From Ovis canadensis (lineage: Eukaryota > Chordata > Mammalia > Artiodactyla > Bovidae), in NCBI RefSeq assembly GCF_042477335.2, contig NC_091255.1, positions 17,276,501 to 17,340,500 of the forward strand: DNA of 64,000 nt. Reading direction: 5' to 3'. Every line of letters starts with the position of its first letter. Within the stretch, counting starts at the first letter, position 1. Shown here one piece after another: positions 34,691-47,925 of this stretch. The translations under genes were made by a program, and so were the position numbers. The notes under the pieces are model-generated. The model saw only the letters and a program-made list of their open reading frames with translations. It was not told the DNA's origin and made no database searches.

Positions 34691-35199
34691 CACTATGGAG
34701 TATTACCCAGCCATTAAAAAGAATAATTTGAATCATTTCTAATGAGGTGGATGAAACTGGAGCCTATTATACAGAGTGAAGTAAGCCAGAAAGAAAAACA
34801 CCAATACAGTATACTAACACATCTATACGGAATTTAGAAAGATGGTAATGATAATCCTATATGCGAGACAGCAAAAGAGACACTGATGTAAAGAACAGAC
34901 TTTTGGACTCTGTGGGAGAGGGAGAGGGTGGGATGATTTGGGAGAATGGCATTGAAACATGTATACTATCATGTAAGAAATGAATTGCTAGTCTAGGTTC
35001 GATACAGGATACAGGATGCTTGGGGGTGCACTGGGATGACCCAGAGAGATGATATGGAGAGGGTGGTGGGAGAGGGGTTCAGGGTTGGGAATTCATGTAC
35101 ACCTGTGGTGGATTCATGTCAATGTATGGCAAAACCAATACAGTATTGTAAAGTAAAAAAATAAAATTTAAATAAAAAATCAATTAAAAATAAAAAAAT
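34691..35199 (+). mobile_element. 5'-truncated young L1 tail, sense
   Basis: About 500 bp of ORF2 end, 3' UTR and A-rich tail. AAATATCTAGGAATA is present exactly at 34676-34690 and 35200-35214 (15-bp target-site duplication), so the borders are precise and host ORF2 is continuous when it is removed. Confidence 0.95.
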
Positions 35200-36061
35200 A
35201 AATATCTAGGAATAGACTTACCTAGGGAGATGAAAGAACTGTTTACAGAAAATCATAAGACACTAATGAAAGAAATCAGTGGAGAATTAACTCCAGAAAG
35301 AATGAAGAAATGGAGCCAAAGTGAAAGCAACACCCAGTGGTGGATGTGACTGGTGATGGAAGTAAAGTCCGTTGCTGTAAAGAGCGATATTGCATAGGAA
35401 CCTGGAATGTTAGGTCCATGAACCAAGACAAATTGACAGTGGTCAAACAGGAGATGGCAAGAGTGAACATTGACATTTTAGGAATCAGTGAACTAAAACA
35501 GACTGGAATGGTTGAATTTAACTCAGATGACCATTTTTAAAAATATAAATTTATTTTAATTGGAGGTTAATTACTTTACAATATTGTATTGGTTTTGCCA
35601 TACATTGACATGAATCTGCCACCAGTATACACGTGTTCCCCATCCTGAACCCCCTTCCCTCCTCTCTTCCTGTACCAACCCTCTGGGTCATCCCAGTGCA
35701 CCAGCCCCAAGTATCCTGTATCATGCACTGAACCTGGACTGGCGATTCATTTCATATATGATATTATACACGTTTCAATGCCATTCTCCCAAATCATCCC
35801 ACCCTCTCCCTTTCCCACAGAGTCCAAAAGACTGTTCTTTACATCTGTATCTCTTTTGCTATCTCGCATACAGGGTTATCGTTAGCATCTTTCTAAATTC
35901 CATATATATGCGTTAGTATACTGTATTGGTGTTTTTCTTTCTGGCTTACTTCACTCTGTATAATAGGCTCCAGTTTCATCCACCTCATTAGAATTGATTC
36001 AGATGTGTTCTTTTTAATGGCTGAGTAATACTCCATTGTGTATATGTACCACAGCTTTCTT

Positions 36062-36872
36062 TTTTTTTTTTAAATTTATTTTTTTTATTTTTTTATTTTT
36101 TAAATTTTAAAATCTTTAATTCTTACATGCATTCCCAAACATGAACCCCCCTCCCACCTCCCTCCCCATAACATCTTTCTGGGTCATCCCCATGCACCAG
36201 CCCCAAGCATGCTGCATCCTGCGTCAGACACAGACTGGCGATTCAATTCACATGATAGTATACATGTTAGAATGTCATTCTCCCAAATCATCCCACCCTC
36301 TCCCTCTCCCTCTGAGTCCAAAAGTCCGTTATACACATCTGTGTCTCTTTCCCTGTCTTGCATACAGGGTCGTCATTGCCATCTTCCTAAATTCCATATA
36401 TATGTGTTAGTATACTGTATTGGTGTTTTTCTTTCTGGCTTACTTCACTCTGTATAATCGGCTCCAGTTTCATCCATCTCATCAGAACTGATTCAAATGA
36501 ATTCTTTTTAACGGCTGAGTAATACTCCATTGTGTATATGTACCACAGCTTTCTTATCCATTCATCTGCTGATGGACATCAAGGTTGTTTCCATGTCTTG
36601 GCTATTATAAACAGTGCTGCGATGAACATTGGGGTACATGTGTCTCTTTCAATTCTGGTTTCCTCGGTGTGTATGCCCAGCAGTGGGATTGCTGGGTCAT
36701 AAGGTAGTTCTATTTGCAATTTTTTAAGGAATCTCCACACTGTTCTCCATAGTGGCTGTACTAGTTTGCATTCCCACCAACAGTGTAGGAGGGTTCCCTT
36801 TTCTCCACACCCTCTCCAGCATTTATTGCTTGCAGATTTTTGGATTGCAGCCATTCTGACTGGTGTGAAGTG
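36062..36872 (-). mobile_element. L1 3' end inserted in the antisense L1
   Basis: Poly-T at 36061-36072, then a second 3' UTR and ORF2 C-terminal segment in the same orientation as its host. TGTACCACAGCTTTCTT is exact at 36045-36061 and 36873-36889 (17-bp target-site duplication). This explains why the ORF2 end appears twice within 1.2 kb. Confidence 0.95.
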
Positions 36873-39141
36873 TGTACCACAGCTTTCTTATCCATTTGTC
36901 TGCTGCTGGACATCTAGGTTGCTTCCATGTCCTGGCTATTATAAACAGTGCTGCGATGAACATTGGGGTACACGTGTCTCTTTCAATTCTGATTTCCTCA
37001 GTGTGTATGCCCAGCAGTGAGATTGCTGGGTCATAAGGCAGTTCTATTTCCAGTTTTTTAAGGAATCTCCACACTGTTCTCCATAGTGGCTGTACTAGTT
37101 TGCATTCCCACCAACAGTGTAAGAGGGTTGCCTTTTCTCCACACCCTCTTCAGCATTTATTGCTTGTAGACTTCTGGATCACAGCCATTTTGACTGGTGT
37201 GAAATGGTACCTCATTGGGGTTTTGACTTGCATTTCTCTGATAATGAATGATGTTGAGCATCTTTTCATGTGTTTGTTAGCCATCTGTATGTCCTCTTTG
37301 GAGAAATGTCTGTTTAGTTCTTTGGCCCATTTTTTGATTGGGTTGTATATTTTTCTGGAATTGAGCTGCAGGAGTTGCTTGTATACTTTTATTAATTCTT
37401 TGTCAGTTCCTTCATTTGCTATTATTTTCTCCCATTCTGAAGGCTGTCTTTTCACCTTGCTTATAGTTTCCTTTGTTGTGCAGAAGCTTTTAATTTTAAT
37501 TAGGTCCCATTTGTTAATTTTTGCTTTTATTTCCATTCCTCTGGGAGGGGGGTCATAGAGGATCCTGCTGTGATTTATGTCTGAGAGTGTTTTGTCTATG
37601 TTCTCCTCTAGGAGTTTTATAGTTTCTGCTCTTACATTTAGCTCTTTAATCCATTTTGAGTTTATTTTTGTGTATGGTGTTAGAAAGTGTTCTAGTTTCA
37701 TTCTTCTACAAGTGGTTGACCACTTTTCCCAGCACCACTTGTTAAAGACATTGTCTTTTCTCCATTGTATATTCTTGCCTCCTTTGTCAAAGATAAGGTG
37801 TCCATAGGTGCGTGGACTTATCTCTGGCTTTCTGTTTTGTTCCACTGATCTATATTTCTGTCTTTGTGCCTGTACCATGACTGTGGCTTTGTAGTAGAGC
37901 CTGAAGTCAGGGAGGTTGATTCCTCCAGTTCCATTCTTCTTTCTCAAGATTGCTTTGGCTATTCGAGGTTTTTTGTATTTCCATACAAATTGTGAAGTTA
38001 TTTGTTCTAGTTTTCTGAAAAGTACAGTTGGTAGCTTGATAGGGATTGCATTGAATCTATAGATTGCTTTGGGTAGTATACTCATTTTCACTATGTTGAT
38101 TCTTCTGATCCATGAACATGGTATATTTCTCCATCTATTAGTGCCCTCTTTGATTTCTTTCACCAGTGTTTTATAGTTTTCTATATATAGGTCTTTAGTT
38201 TCTTTAGGTAGATATATTCCTAAGTATTTTATTCTTTGCGTTGCAATGGTGAATGGAATTGTTTCCTGAATTTCTCTTTCTATTTACTCATTATTAGTGT
38301 ATAGGAATGCAAGGGATTTCTGTGTGTTGATTTTATATCCTGCAACTTTACTATATTCATTGATTAGCTCTAGTAGTTTTCTGGTGGAGTCTTTAGGGTT
38401 TTCTATGCAGAGGATCGTGTCATCTGCAAACAGTGAGAGTTTTACTTATTTTCCAATTTGGATTCCTTTTATTTCTTTTTCTGTTCTGATGCTGTAGCCA
38501 AAAGTCCCAAAACTATGTTGAATAGTAGTGGTGAAAGTGGGCACCCTTGTCTTGTTCCTGACTTTAGGGGAAATGCTCTCACTTTTTCACCATTGAGGAT
38601 AGTGTTTGCTGTGTGTTTGTCATATATAGCTTTTATTATGTTGTGGTATGTTCCTTCTATTCCTGCTAGATGTTGAATTTTGTCAAAGGCTTTCTCTGCA
38701 TCTATTGAGATAATCATGTGGCTTTTATTTTTCAATTTGTTAATGTGGTGTATTACATTGATTGATTTGTGGATATTGAAGAATCCTTGCATCCCTGGGA
38801 TAAAGCCCACTTGGTCATGGTGTATGATCTTTATAATATGTTGTTGGATTCTGATTGCTGGAATTTTGTTAAGGATGTTTGCATCTATGTTCATCAGTGA
38901 TATTGGCCTATAGTTTTCTTTTTTTGTGGCATCTTTGTCAGGTTTTGGTATTAGGATAATGGCGGCCTCATAGAATGAGTTTGGAAGTTTACCTTCCTCT
39001 GCAATTTTATGGAAGAGTTTGTGTAGGATAGGTGTTAGCTCTTCTCAAAATTTTTGGTAGAATTCAGCTCTGAAGCCGTCTGGACCTGGGCTTTTGTTTG
39101 CTGGAAGATTTCTGATTACAGTTTCAATTTCCATGCTTGTG

Positions 39142-39292
39142 ATGGCTGGATGGCATCACGGACTCGATGGATGTGAGTCTGAGTGAACTCGGGGAGATGG
39201 TGATGGACAGGGAGGCCTGGTGTGCTGCGATTCATGGGGTCGCAGAGTCGGACATGATTGAGCGACTGAACTGAACCAAACTGAACTGAACT
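39142..39292 (+). mobile_element. BovB 3' tail in the antisense L1
   Basis: 'gatggctggatggcatcacgg' to 'ctgaactgaactgatgg' is the last 150 bp of BovB. L1 sequence joins across it ('cttgtgatgg|gtctgttaag') with TGATGG shared at both edges. Confidence 0.9.
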
Positions 39293-40689
39293 GATGGGTC
39301 TGTTAAGATTTTCTTCCTGGTTCAGTTTTGGAAAGTTGTACTTTTCTAAGAATTTGTCCATTTCTTCCACGTTGTCCATCTTATTGGCATATAATTGCTG
39401 ATAGTAGTCTCTTATGATCCTTTGTATTTCTGGGTTGTCTGTTGTGATCTCTCCATTTTCATTTCTAATTTTATTGATTTGACTTTTCTCCCTTTGTTTC
39501 TTGATGAGTCTGGCTAATGGTTTGTCAATTTTATTTATCCTTTCAAAGAACCAGCTTTTGGCTTTGTTGATTTTTGCTATGGTCTCTTGTGTTTCTTTTG
39601 CATTTATTTCTGCCCTAATTTTTAAGATTTCTTTCCTTCTACTAACCCTGGTGTTCTCCATTTCTTCCTTTTCTAGGTGTTTTAGGTGTAGAGTTAGGTT
39701 ATTTATTTGACTTTTTTCTTGTTTCTTGAGGTAAGCCTGTATTGCTATGAACTTTCCCCTTAGCACTGTTTTACAGTGTCCCATAGGTTTTGGGTTGTTA
39801 TGTTTTCATTTTCATTCATTTCTATGCAAATTTTGATTTCTTTTTTGATTTCTTCTGTGATTTGTTGGTTATTCAGCAGCGTGTTGTTCAGCCTCCATAT
39901 GTTGAAAATTTTAGTAGTTTTTCTCCTGTAACTGAGATCTAATCTTACTACATTGTGGTCAGAAAAGATGCTTGGAATGATTTCAATTTTTTTGAATTTA
40001 CCAAGGCTAGATTTATAGCCCAGGATGTGGTCTATCCTAGAGAAGGTTCCACGTGCGCTTGAGAGAAAGATGAAATTCATTTTTGGGGGGTGAAATGTCC
40101 TATAGATATCAGTGAGGTCTAACTCGTCTATTGTATTGTTTAAAGTTTGTGTTTCCTTGTTAATTTTCTGTTTAGTTGATCTATCCATAGGTGTGAGTGG
40201 GGTATTAAAGTCTCCCACTATTATTGTGTCATTGTTAATTTCCCCTTTCATACTTGTTAGCATTTGTCTTACATATTGTGGTGCTCCTATGTTGGGTGCA
40301 TATATATTTATAATTGTTATATCTTCTTCTTGGATTGATCCTTTGATCATTATGTAGTGTCCTTCTTTGTTTCTTTTCACAGCCTTTGTTATAAAGTCCC
40401 TTTTATCTGATATGAGTATTGCTACCCCTGCTTTCTTTTGGTCTCTATTTGCGTGGAATAACTTTTTCCAGCCCTTCACTTTCAGTCTGTATGTGTCGCC
40501 TGTTTTGAGCTGGGTCTCTTGTAGACAACATATATAGGGGTCTTGTTTTTGTATCCATCCAGCCAGTCTTTGTCTTCGGTTGGGACATTCAACCCATTAC
40601 ATTTAAGGTAATTATTGATAAGTATGATCCCATTGCCACTTACTTTATTGTTTTGGGTTCGAGTTTATACACCCTTTTTGTGTTTCCTG

Positions 40690-41615
40690 TCTAGAGAAGA
40701 TCCTTTAGCATTTGTGGAGAGCTGGTTTGGTGGTGCTGAATTTTCTCAGCTTTTGCTTGTCTGTAAAGCTTTTGATTTCTCCTTCATATTTGAATGAGAT
40801 CCCTGCTGGGTACAGTAATCTGGGTTGTAGATTATTTTCTTTCATCACTTTATGTATGTCTTGCCATTTCCTCCTGGCCTGAAGAGTTTCTACTGAAAGA
40901 TCAGCTGTTTTCCTTATGGGAATGCCCTTGTGTGTTATTTGTTGTTTTTCCCATGCTGCTTTTAATATTTGTTCTTTGTGTTTGATCTTTGTTAATTTGA
41001 TTAATATGTGCCTTGGGGTGTTTCACCTTGGGTTTATCCTGTTTGGGACTCTCTGGGTTTCTTGGACTTGGGTGATTATTTCCTTCCCCATTTTAGGGAA
41101 GTTTTCAACTACTATCTCCTCAAGTATTTTCTCATGGTCTTTCTTTTTGTCTTCTTCTTCTGGGACTCTGATGACTCAAATGTTGGGGTGTTTAACACTG
41201 TCCTGGAGGTCTCTGAGATTGTCCTAATTTCTTTTAATTCGGTTTTCTTTTTTCTTCTCTGATTCATTTATTTCTACCATTCTATCTTCTACTTCACTAA
41301 TCCTATATTCTGCCTCCGTTATTCTACTATTTGTTGCCTCCACAGTGTTTTTGATGGTATTTATTGCATTATTCATTATAGATTGACTCTTTTTTATTTC
41401 TTCTAGGTCTTGGTAAACCTTTCTTGCATCCTCCCAATCCTTTTGTCCAGGCTATTTATCTGTGATTCCATTTTGATTTCAAGATTTTGGATCATTTTCA
41501 CTATCATTATTTGGAATTCTTTATCAGATAGATTCCTTATCTCTTCCTCTTTTGTTTTGCTTGGTGGGCATTTATCCTGTTCCTTTACCTGCTGGGTATT
41601 GCGCTGTCTTTTCAA
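40690..41615 (-). pseudogene. ORF1 of the antisense L1, broken
   Basis: ATG at 41613-41615 gives MKRQRNTQQVKEQDKCPPSK, close to the ORF1 start of the host L1 at 31448. The first 70 codons are open (coiled-coil start), ending in a stop at about 41403. The RNA-binding domain downstream is recognisable but interrupted. Confidence 0.82.
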
Positions 41616-44305
41616 TTTGTTTATATTGATGAGTTTGGGGTGGGCTTTCTGTATTCTGGCAGTTTGTGGAGTTCTCTTTATTGTGGAGTTTCCTCACTGT
41701 GGGTGGGGTTATACAGGGGGCTTGTCAAGGTTTCTTGGTTAGGGAAGCTTGTGTCGGTGTTCTGGTGGGTGGAGCTGGATTTCTTCTCTCTGGAGTGCAA
41801 TGGAATGTCCAGTAATGAGTTGTGAGATGTCACTGGGTTTGGAGTCACTTTGGGCAGGCTGTATATTGGAGCTCAGGGCTGTGTTCCTGTGTTGCTGGAT
41901 AATTTGCATGGTATGTCTTGCTCTGGAACTTGTTGGCCCTTGGGCGGTGCTTGGTTTCAATGTAGGTATGGAGGCGTTTGATGGGCTTCTGTTGATTAAT
42001 GTTCCCTGGAGTCAGGAGTTCTCTCGTGTTCTCAGGATTTAGACTTAAGCCTCCTGCCTCTGGTTTTCAGTCTTATTTTTACAGTGGTCTCAAGACTTCT
42101 CTACCTATACAGCACTGTTGATAAAACATTTAGGTTAAAGATGACATGTTTCTCCACAGTAAGGGATGCCCAGATAGATTCACAGAGTTACATGGAGAAG
42201 AGAAGAGGGAGGAAGGAGTTAGAGGTGACCCGAATGAGATGAGGTGGTATCAATAGAAGAGAGAGCAAGCTAGCAAGTAACCACTTCCTTATGTGCACTC
42301 CACAACTGGACCACTCAGAGATGTTCACAGAGTTATACAGAGAAGAGAAGAGGGAGGAAGGAGACAGAGGTGGCCAGGAGGATAAAAGGGGGGGAATCAA
42401 AAAGAGCGAGACAGATCCAGCCAGTAATCAGTTCCCTAAGTATTCTCCACTGTCTGGAACACACAGAGATTCACAGAGTTAGATAGAGAAGAGAGGGGGT
42501 AAGGAGGAGATAGAGGCGACCTGGTGGAGAAAAAGGAGATTCCAAAGGGGGAAAGAGCAGTCAAGCTAGTAATCTCACTCCCAAGTAAAAATGGGTACTG
42601 AAGATTGGGTTCTTAAAGGTACAAAATTGATTAACAAATACCAAAAAGCAAAGATTAAAAATCTAGAGTAGAGGTTGGAATTTCAAAAATACAGTTTTAA
42701 AGAAAAGAAGAAAAAAAAAGAAAGAAAAAAACGAAAGTCACAAAAATTATTATATATATATATGAAGTTTGCTTTAAAAAATAGGGTCTTTTTTTTTTTT
42801 TTTTTGCAAAGTAATAGTAGATTATAAAAGTGAAAATTAAAGGAGTAATAGAGGACTTAAAAATGTAAAAAAAAGAATGATTGTTAAAATAGTAAAAATA
42901 TATCTAGGACTTTCTCTGGTGTTGTTGTGGGCAGTGTGGGGTCAGTTCATTTTCAGATAGTTCCTTGGTCTGGCTTATATTTCTCAAGATCTATAGGCCC
43001 CTTCCTTTGTAGTTGGTACTAACGACAGGGTTTTAATCTATTGCATCTGTCCCTTCCAAGGTGGTTCCCTCTGTTTTAACTTCTTCTGTTTGCTGGTCTC
43101 TTCAGTGTCTGTTTTCCGTCCTGACACAAGAGGGGCGGTGGTGGACAGTTTTTTTAGGCTCACTTGTTCAGGCGCACTGTGGGGAGGGAGGGACGCTGCA
43201 AACAAATAACACTGGCGTCTGCTCAGTGTCTCAGCCACACTGGGCCTGCCCCTGCTCACGGCGCATGTGCCCTCCCTGCCCACACTGCTCAGGCTCTAGG
43301 TTGCTCCGATGGGAACCATCTGAGGCCGGCCCTGGGCTGCATGCACCTCCCAGGTCTAAGCCACTCACGTTCAGGCACTCGGGTAGTCCTCAGAGGTGCA
43401 GACTCGGTTGGGCCTGCGTTTTGTGCCCTTCCCAGGTCTGAGCAGCTAAGGTGATGAGGTGTTTGGCGAGCACGGTCACTGTGACTTATCACCTCTCCCG
43501 TCCCTGCTGCTTGGTTTTCTGGGTATACAACCAGCACACCTTTTCAGGGAAATGTTGACTGTCCAGAACCCCAAGAAGTCTTAGTTAGCAAAGAAGCCTG
43601 CTTGTAGTTTGGTAGATAATGTCTCTCTGGGGTTGCGATTGCCCCCTTCCGGCTCTGGCTGCCTGTCACTGGAAGGGGATGGTCTGCAGCCAGCTAGTTC
43701 TGTTCAGTCCTTTGTTCTGTGTGTGGGCCTGGCGGTGTCTTAGGGCTTTTTGCGTCATAGCTATCCCACAGTCTGGTTTGCTAGTCCAAGTTAGTTCACT
43801 CAGATTGCCCTCGGGGCATTCAGGCCAGATCTTTACACTAAGCAATACAGCCCGCGCCTCCCTGCCCAGCCCATGCTTACTACTGGCGGGTGCAGGTGTC
43901 TGTGCTGCTTCTCCGCTGGGGGAGTTACCGTTGGGCACTTAATCTGTGGGTTTTAATTATTTATTTATTTTTCTTCCCTGTTATGTTGCCCTCTGTGGTT
44001 CCAAGGCTCGCCACAGACTCGGCAGTGAGAGTGTTTCCTGGTGTTTTGAAACATCTCTCTTTTTAAGACTCCCTTCCCAGGATGGAGCTCTATCCCTACC
44101 TCTTTTGTCTCTTTTTTTTGTTTTTATATTTTTTCCTACCTCCTTTTGAAGACAATGGGCTGCTTTTCTGGGTGCCTGATGTTCTCTGCTGGCATTCAGA
44201 AGTTGTTTTGTGGAATTTACTCAGTGTTTAAATGTTCTTTTGATGAATTTGTGGGGGAGAAAGTGGTCTTCCCATCCTATTCGTCTGCCGTCTTAAGACC
44301 GCCTC
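41616..44305 (-). promoter_or_regulatory. 5' UTR of the antisense L1
   Basis: About 2.7 kb between ORF1 and the L1 5' end. It contains the 145-bp tandem monomers, AT-rich tracts around 42700-42900 and a more GC-rich part at 43050-43950. Open frames in the GC-rich part (43061-43454 and others) overlap on both strands and are composition artefacts. Confidence 0.7.
42181..42620. repeat. Three tandem monomers of 145-146 bp in the L1 5' UTR
   Basis: Each unit begins CACAGAGTTA followed by 'agagaagag.ggg' and 'aaggag'. Starts are at 42181, 42326 and 42472, spacings of 145 and 146 bp. Later in each unit come 'agagcgag/agagagcaag', 'ccagtaatc/agcaagtaac/tagtaatct' and 'tccctaagt' variants. Confidence 0.88.
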
Positions 44306-47300
44306 CTCAGATGACCATTATATCTACTACTCTGGCCAAGAATCCCTTAGAAGAAATGAAGTAGCCATTATAGTCAACAAAGGAGTCCAAAATGCGGTAC
44401 TTGGATGCTATCTCAAAAATGAGAGAATGATCTCTGTTTGTTTCCAAGGCAAACCATTCAACATCACAGTAATCCAAGTCTATGCTCTGACCAATAATGC
44501 TAAAGAAGCTGAAGTTGAGCTCTTTTATGAAGACCTACAAGACATTCTATAACTAACAATGAAAAATGATGTCCTTTTCATTGTAGGGGACTGGAATGCA
44601 AAGGTAAGAAGTCAAGAGATACCTAGAGTAACAGGCAAGTTTGGTCTTGGAGTACAAAATGAAGGAGGGCAAAGGATAACAGAGTTTTGCCAAGAGAACA
44701 CACTGGTAATAGCAAACACCCTCTGTCAACAACACAAGAGAGGACTCTACACATGGACATCACCAGATTGTCAATACCAAAATCAGATTGATTATATCCT
44801 TTGCAGCCAAAGATGGAGAAACTCTATACAGTCAGCAAAAACAAGACTTGGACCTGACTGTAGCTGAGATCATGAACTCCTTATTGCCAAATTCAGACTT
44901 AAATTGAAGAAAGTAGGGAAAAAACAAGACCATTCAGATATGACTTTAATCAAATGCCTTATGACTATACAGTGGAAGTGACAAGTAGATTCAAGGAATT
45001 ATATCTGATAGAGTTCCTGAAGAACTATGGGCAGAGGTTCGTGACATTGTACAGGAGGCAGAGATCAAGACCATCCCCAAGAAAAAGAAATACAAACAGG
45101 CAAAATGGTTGTCTGAGGAGGCCTTGCAAACAGCTATGAAAAGAAGAGAAGTGAAAGGCAAAGGAGAAAAAGAAAGATATACCCATTTGAATGTAGAGTT
45201 CCAAGGAATAGCAAGGAGAGATAAGAAAGCCTTCCTCAGTGATCAATGCAAAGACATAGATGAAAACAATAGAATGGGAAAGACTAGAGATCTCTTCAAG
45301 AATATTAGAGATACCAAGGGAATATTTCATGCAAAGATGGGCTCAATAAAGGACAGAAATGGTATGGGCCTAACAGAAGCAGAAGATATTAAGAAGAGGT
45401 GGAAAGAACACACAGAATAACATGCAAAAACGATCTTCATGACCCAGATAATCACGATGGTGTGGTCACTCACCTAGCGCCAGACATCCTGGAATGTGAA
45501 GTGAAGTGGGCCTTAGGAAGCATCACTATGACCAAAGCTAGTGGAGGTGATGGAATTCCAGTTGAGCTATTTCAAATCCTGGAAGATGATGCTGTGAAAG
45601 TGCTGCACTCAATATGTCAGCAAATTTGGAAAACTCAGCAGTGGCCACAGGACTGGCAAAGGTCAGTTTTCATTCCAATCCCAAAGAAAGGCAATGCCAA
45701 AGAATGCTCATACTACTGCACAATTGCATTCATCTCACATGCTAGCAAAGTAATGCTCAAAATTCTCCAGGCCAGGCTTCAACAATATGTGAACTGTGAA
45801 CTTCCAAGTGTTCAAGCTGGGGTTAGAAAAAGCAGAGGAACCAGAGATCAAATTGCCAACATCCGTTGGGTCATCAAAAGCAAGAGAGTTACAAATCTAC
45901 TTCTGCTTTGTTGACTATGCCAAAGCCTTTGACCGTGTGGATCACAAGAAACTGTGGAAAATTCTGAAAAAGATGGGAATCCAAGACGACCTGACCTGCC
46001 TCCTGAGAAATCTGTATGCAGGTCAAGAAGCAATAGTTAGAACTCGACATGGAACAACAGACTGATCCCAAATCGGGAAAGGAGTACGTCGAAGCTGTAT
46101 ATTGTCACCCTGCTTATTTAACTTCTGTGCAGAGTACATCATTAGAAACGCTGGACTGTATGAAGCACAGGCTGGAATCAAGATTATCGGGAGAAATATC
46201 AATAAACTCAGGTATGCAGATGACACCACCCTTATGGCAGAAAGTGAAAAAGAACTAAAGAGACTCCTGATGAAAGTGAAAGAAGAGAGTGAAAAAGTTG
46301 GCTTAAAACTCAACATTCAGAAAACGAAGATAATGGCATCTGGTCCCATCATTTCATGGCAAATAGATGGGGAAACAGTGGAAACAGTGACAGATTTTAT
46401 TTTTTTGAGGCTCCAAAATCACTGCAGATGGTGATTGCAGCCATGAAATTAAAAGACGCTTGCTCTTTGGAAGAAAAGTTATGACCAACCTAGACAGCAT
46501 ATTAAAAAGCAGAGACATTACTTTGCCAACAAAGGTCCATCTAGTCAAAGCTATGGTTTTTCCAGCACTCATGTTTGGATGTGAGAGTTGGACTATAAAG
46601 AAAGCTGAGTGTCAAAGAATTGATGCTTTTGAACTATGGTGTTGGAGAAGACTTGAGAGTCCCTTGGACTGCAAGGAGATCCAACCAGTCCATCCTAAAA
46701 GAATTCAGTCCTGAATATTCATTGGAAGGACTGATGCTGAAGCTGAAACTCCAGTACTTTGGCCACCTGATGAGAAGAACTGACTCATTTGAAAAGACCC
46801 TAATGCTAGGATAGATTGAAGATGGGAGGAATAGGGGATGACAGAGGATGAGATGGTTGGATGGAATCACTGACTCAATGAACATGAGTTTGAGTAAACC
46901 CTGGGAGTTGGTGATGGACAGGGAGGCCTGGTGTGCTGCAGTCCATGGGGTTGCAGATCAGACACAACCTGGTGACTGAACTGAACTGAATGAAAAAAGT
47001 CAAAGATGATACAAACAGATGGAAAAATATTCCATGTTCCTGGTTAGGAAGAATCAATATTGTGAAAATCACTACACTATGAAATGCAATCTACAGAGTC
47101 AATGTGATCCCTATCAAATTACCAATGGCATTTTTCACAGAGCTAGAACAAAAAGTTTCACAATTCATATGGAAACATAAGAGACTCTGAATAATCACAG
47201 CTGTCTTGAGAAAGAAGAATGGAGCTGGAGGAATCAACCTTCCTGACTTCAGGTTATACTACAAAGCTACTATCATCAAGACAGTATGGTACTGGCACAA

Positions 47301-47925
47301 AAACAGAAATATAGACCTATGGAACAAGATAGAAAGCCTGGGAAAAAACCCATGCACCTATGGGTACCTTATTTTTGACAAAGGAAGAAAAAATATACAA
47401 TGGGGCAAATACAGCCTCTTCAATAAATGATGCTATAAAAACTGCATAGCTACATGTAAAAGAATGAAATTAGAGCACTTCCTAATGCCATACACAAAGA
47501 TAAACTCAAAATGGATTAAAGACCTAAATGTAAGACCAAAACTATAAAACTCTTGGAGGAAAACATAGGCAGAACACTCAGTGACATAAATCAAAGCAAG
47601 ATCCTCTATTACCCACCTTTTAGAGTAACAGAAATAAAAACAAAAGTAAACAAATGGGACCTGATTAAACTTAAAAGCTTTTGCACAGCAAAGGAAACTA
47701 TAAACAAGGTGGAAAGACAACCCTCAGAATAGATAAAATAATAGCAAATGAAACAACTGACAAAGGATTAATTTCCAAAGTATACGAGCAGCTCATACAA
47801 CTCAATGCCAGAAAAACAAACAACCCAATGAAAAAGTGGGGAAAAGCTCTAAACAGATATTTCTCCCAAGAAGACATACAGATGGCTAATAAACACATTA
47901 AAAGATGCTCAACATCATTCAGTAT

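Larger units (their letters stand above)
35893..40645 (-). pseudogene. ORF2 of the antisense L1 (endonuclease-RT), broken
   Basis: Start region at about 40640 (GSYLSIITLNV then an early stop). 39760-40479 is open for 239 codons of endonuclease with IYAPN, VGDFNTPL and SRIDHILG. 38469-38894 carries RT fingers/palm ([15 protein letters not shown]). A 337-codon open frame at 37150-38163 covers the region after RT. The end HIYGI-TAG is at 35893-35895. Frame breaks, an L1 tail and a BovB tail interrupt it. Confidence 0.88.
35536..44305 (-). mobile_element. Near-full-length ruminant L1, antisense, inserted in BovB
   Basis: CTCAGATGACCATT occurs exactly at 35522-35535 and 44306-44319, a 14-bp target-site duplication, and the BovB endonuclease reads through when the L1 is removed. 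On the minus strand: 5' end '...agacggcagacgaataggatgggaag' at about 44290, a 2.7-kb 5' UTR, ORF1, ORF2 and 3' UTR. It contains an L1 tail (36062-36872) and a BovB tail (39142-39292); its own sequence is about 7.8 kb. It is less decayed than its hosts. Confidence 0.93.
35337..46714 (+). pseudogene. BovB ORF remnant (endonuclease-RT), split
   Basis: Endonuclease start CIGTWNVRSMNQ and ISELK lie at 35390-35500. After the L1 insertion it continues at 44320 with VQVYALTN, GDWNAKV (about 44587) and the QIDYIL segment. The conserved SDH near the endonuclease end is destroyed: the Ser codon is TGA at 44865-44867. RT follows in pieces (45109-45420, 45399-45914, 45796-46065, 46102-46434, 46460-46714) with YADD at 46213-46224 and a frameshift near 46403. 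Confidence 0.87.
35281..46989 (+). mobile_element. Near-full-length BovB in the host L1, split by an L1
   Basis: Pieces 35281-35535 and 44306-46989 join into about 2.9 kb of BovB: endonuclease, linker, RT, 3' UTR and the CTGAA terminal repeats. Host L1 reads ATGAAAGAAATCA before it (about 35266-35278) and ATGAAAAAAGTCA after it (46989-47001), an imperfect target-site duplication. The extreme 5' UTR is missing. Confidence 0.9.

Noticed and set aside
36579-37074. Tandem duplication of an ORF2 end as a gene-like repeat
   Set aside because: Explained by insertion of a second L1 tail with a 17-bp target-site duplication at 36045/36873.
43061-43942. Cluster of overlapping open frames on both strands
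   Set aside because: A GC-richer part of an L1 5' UTR. Frames open on both strands reflect base composition.
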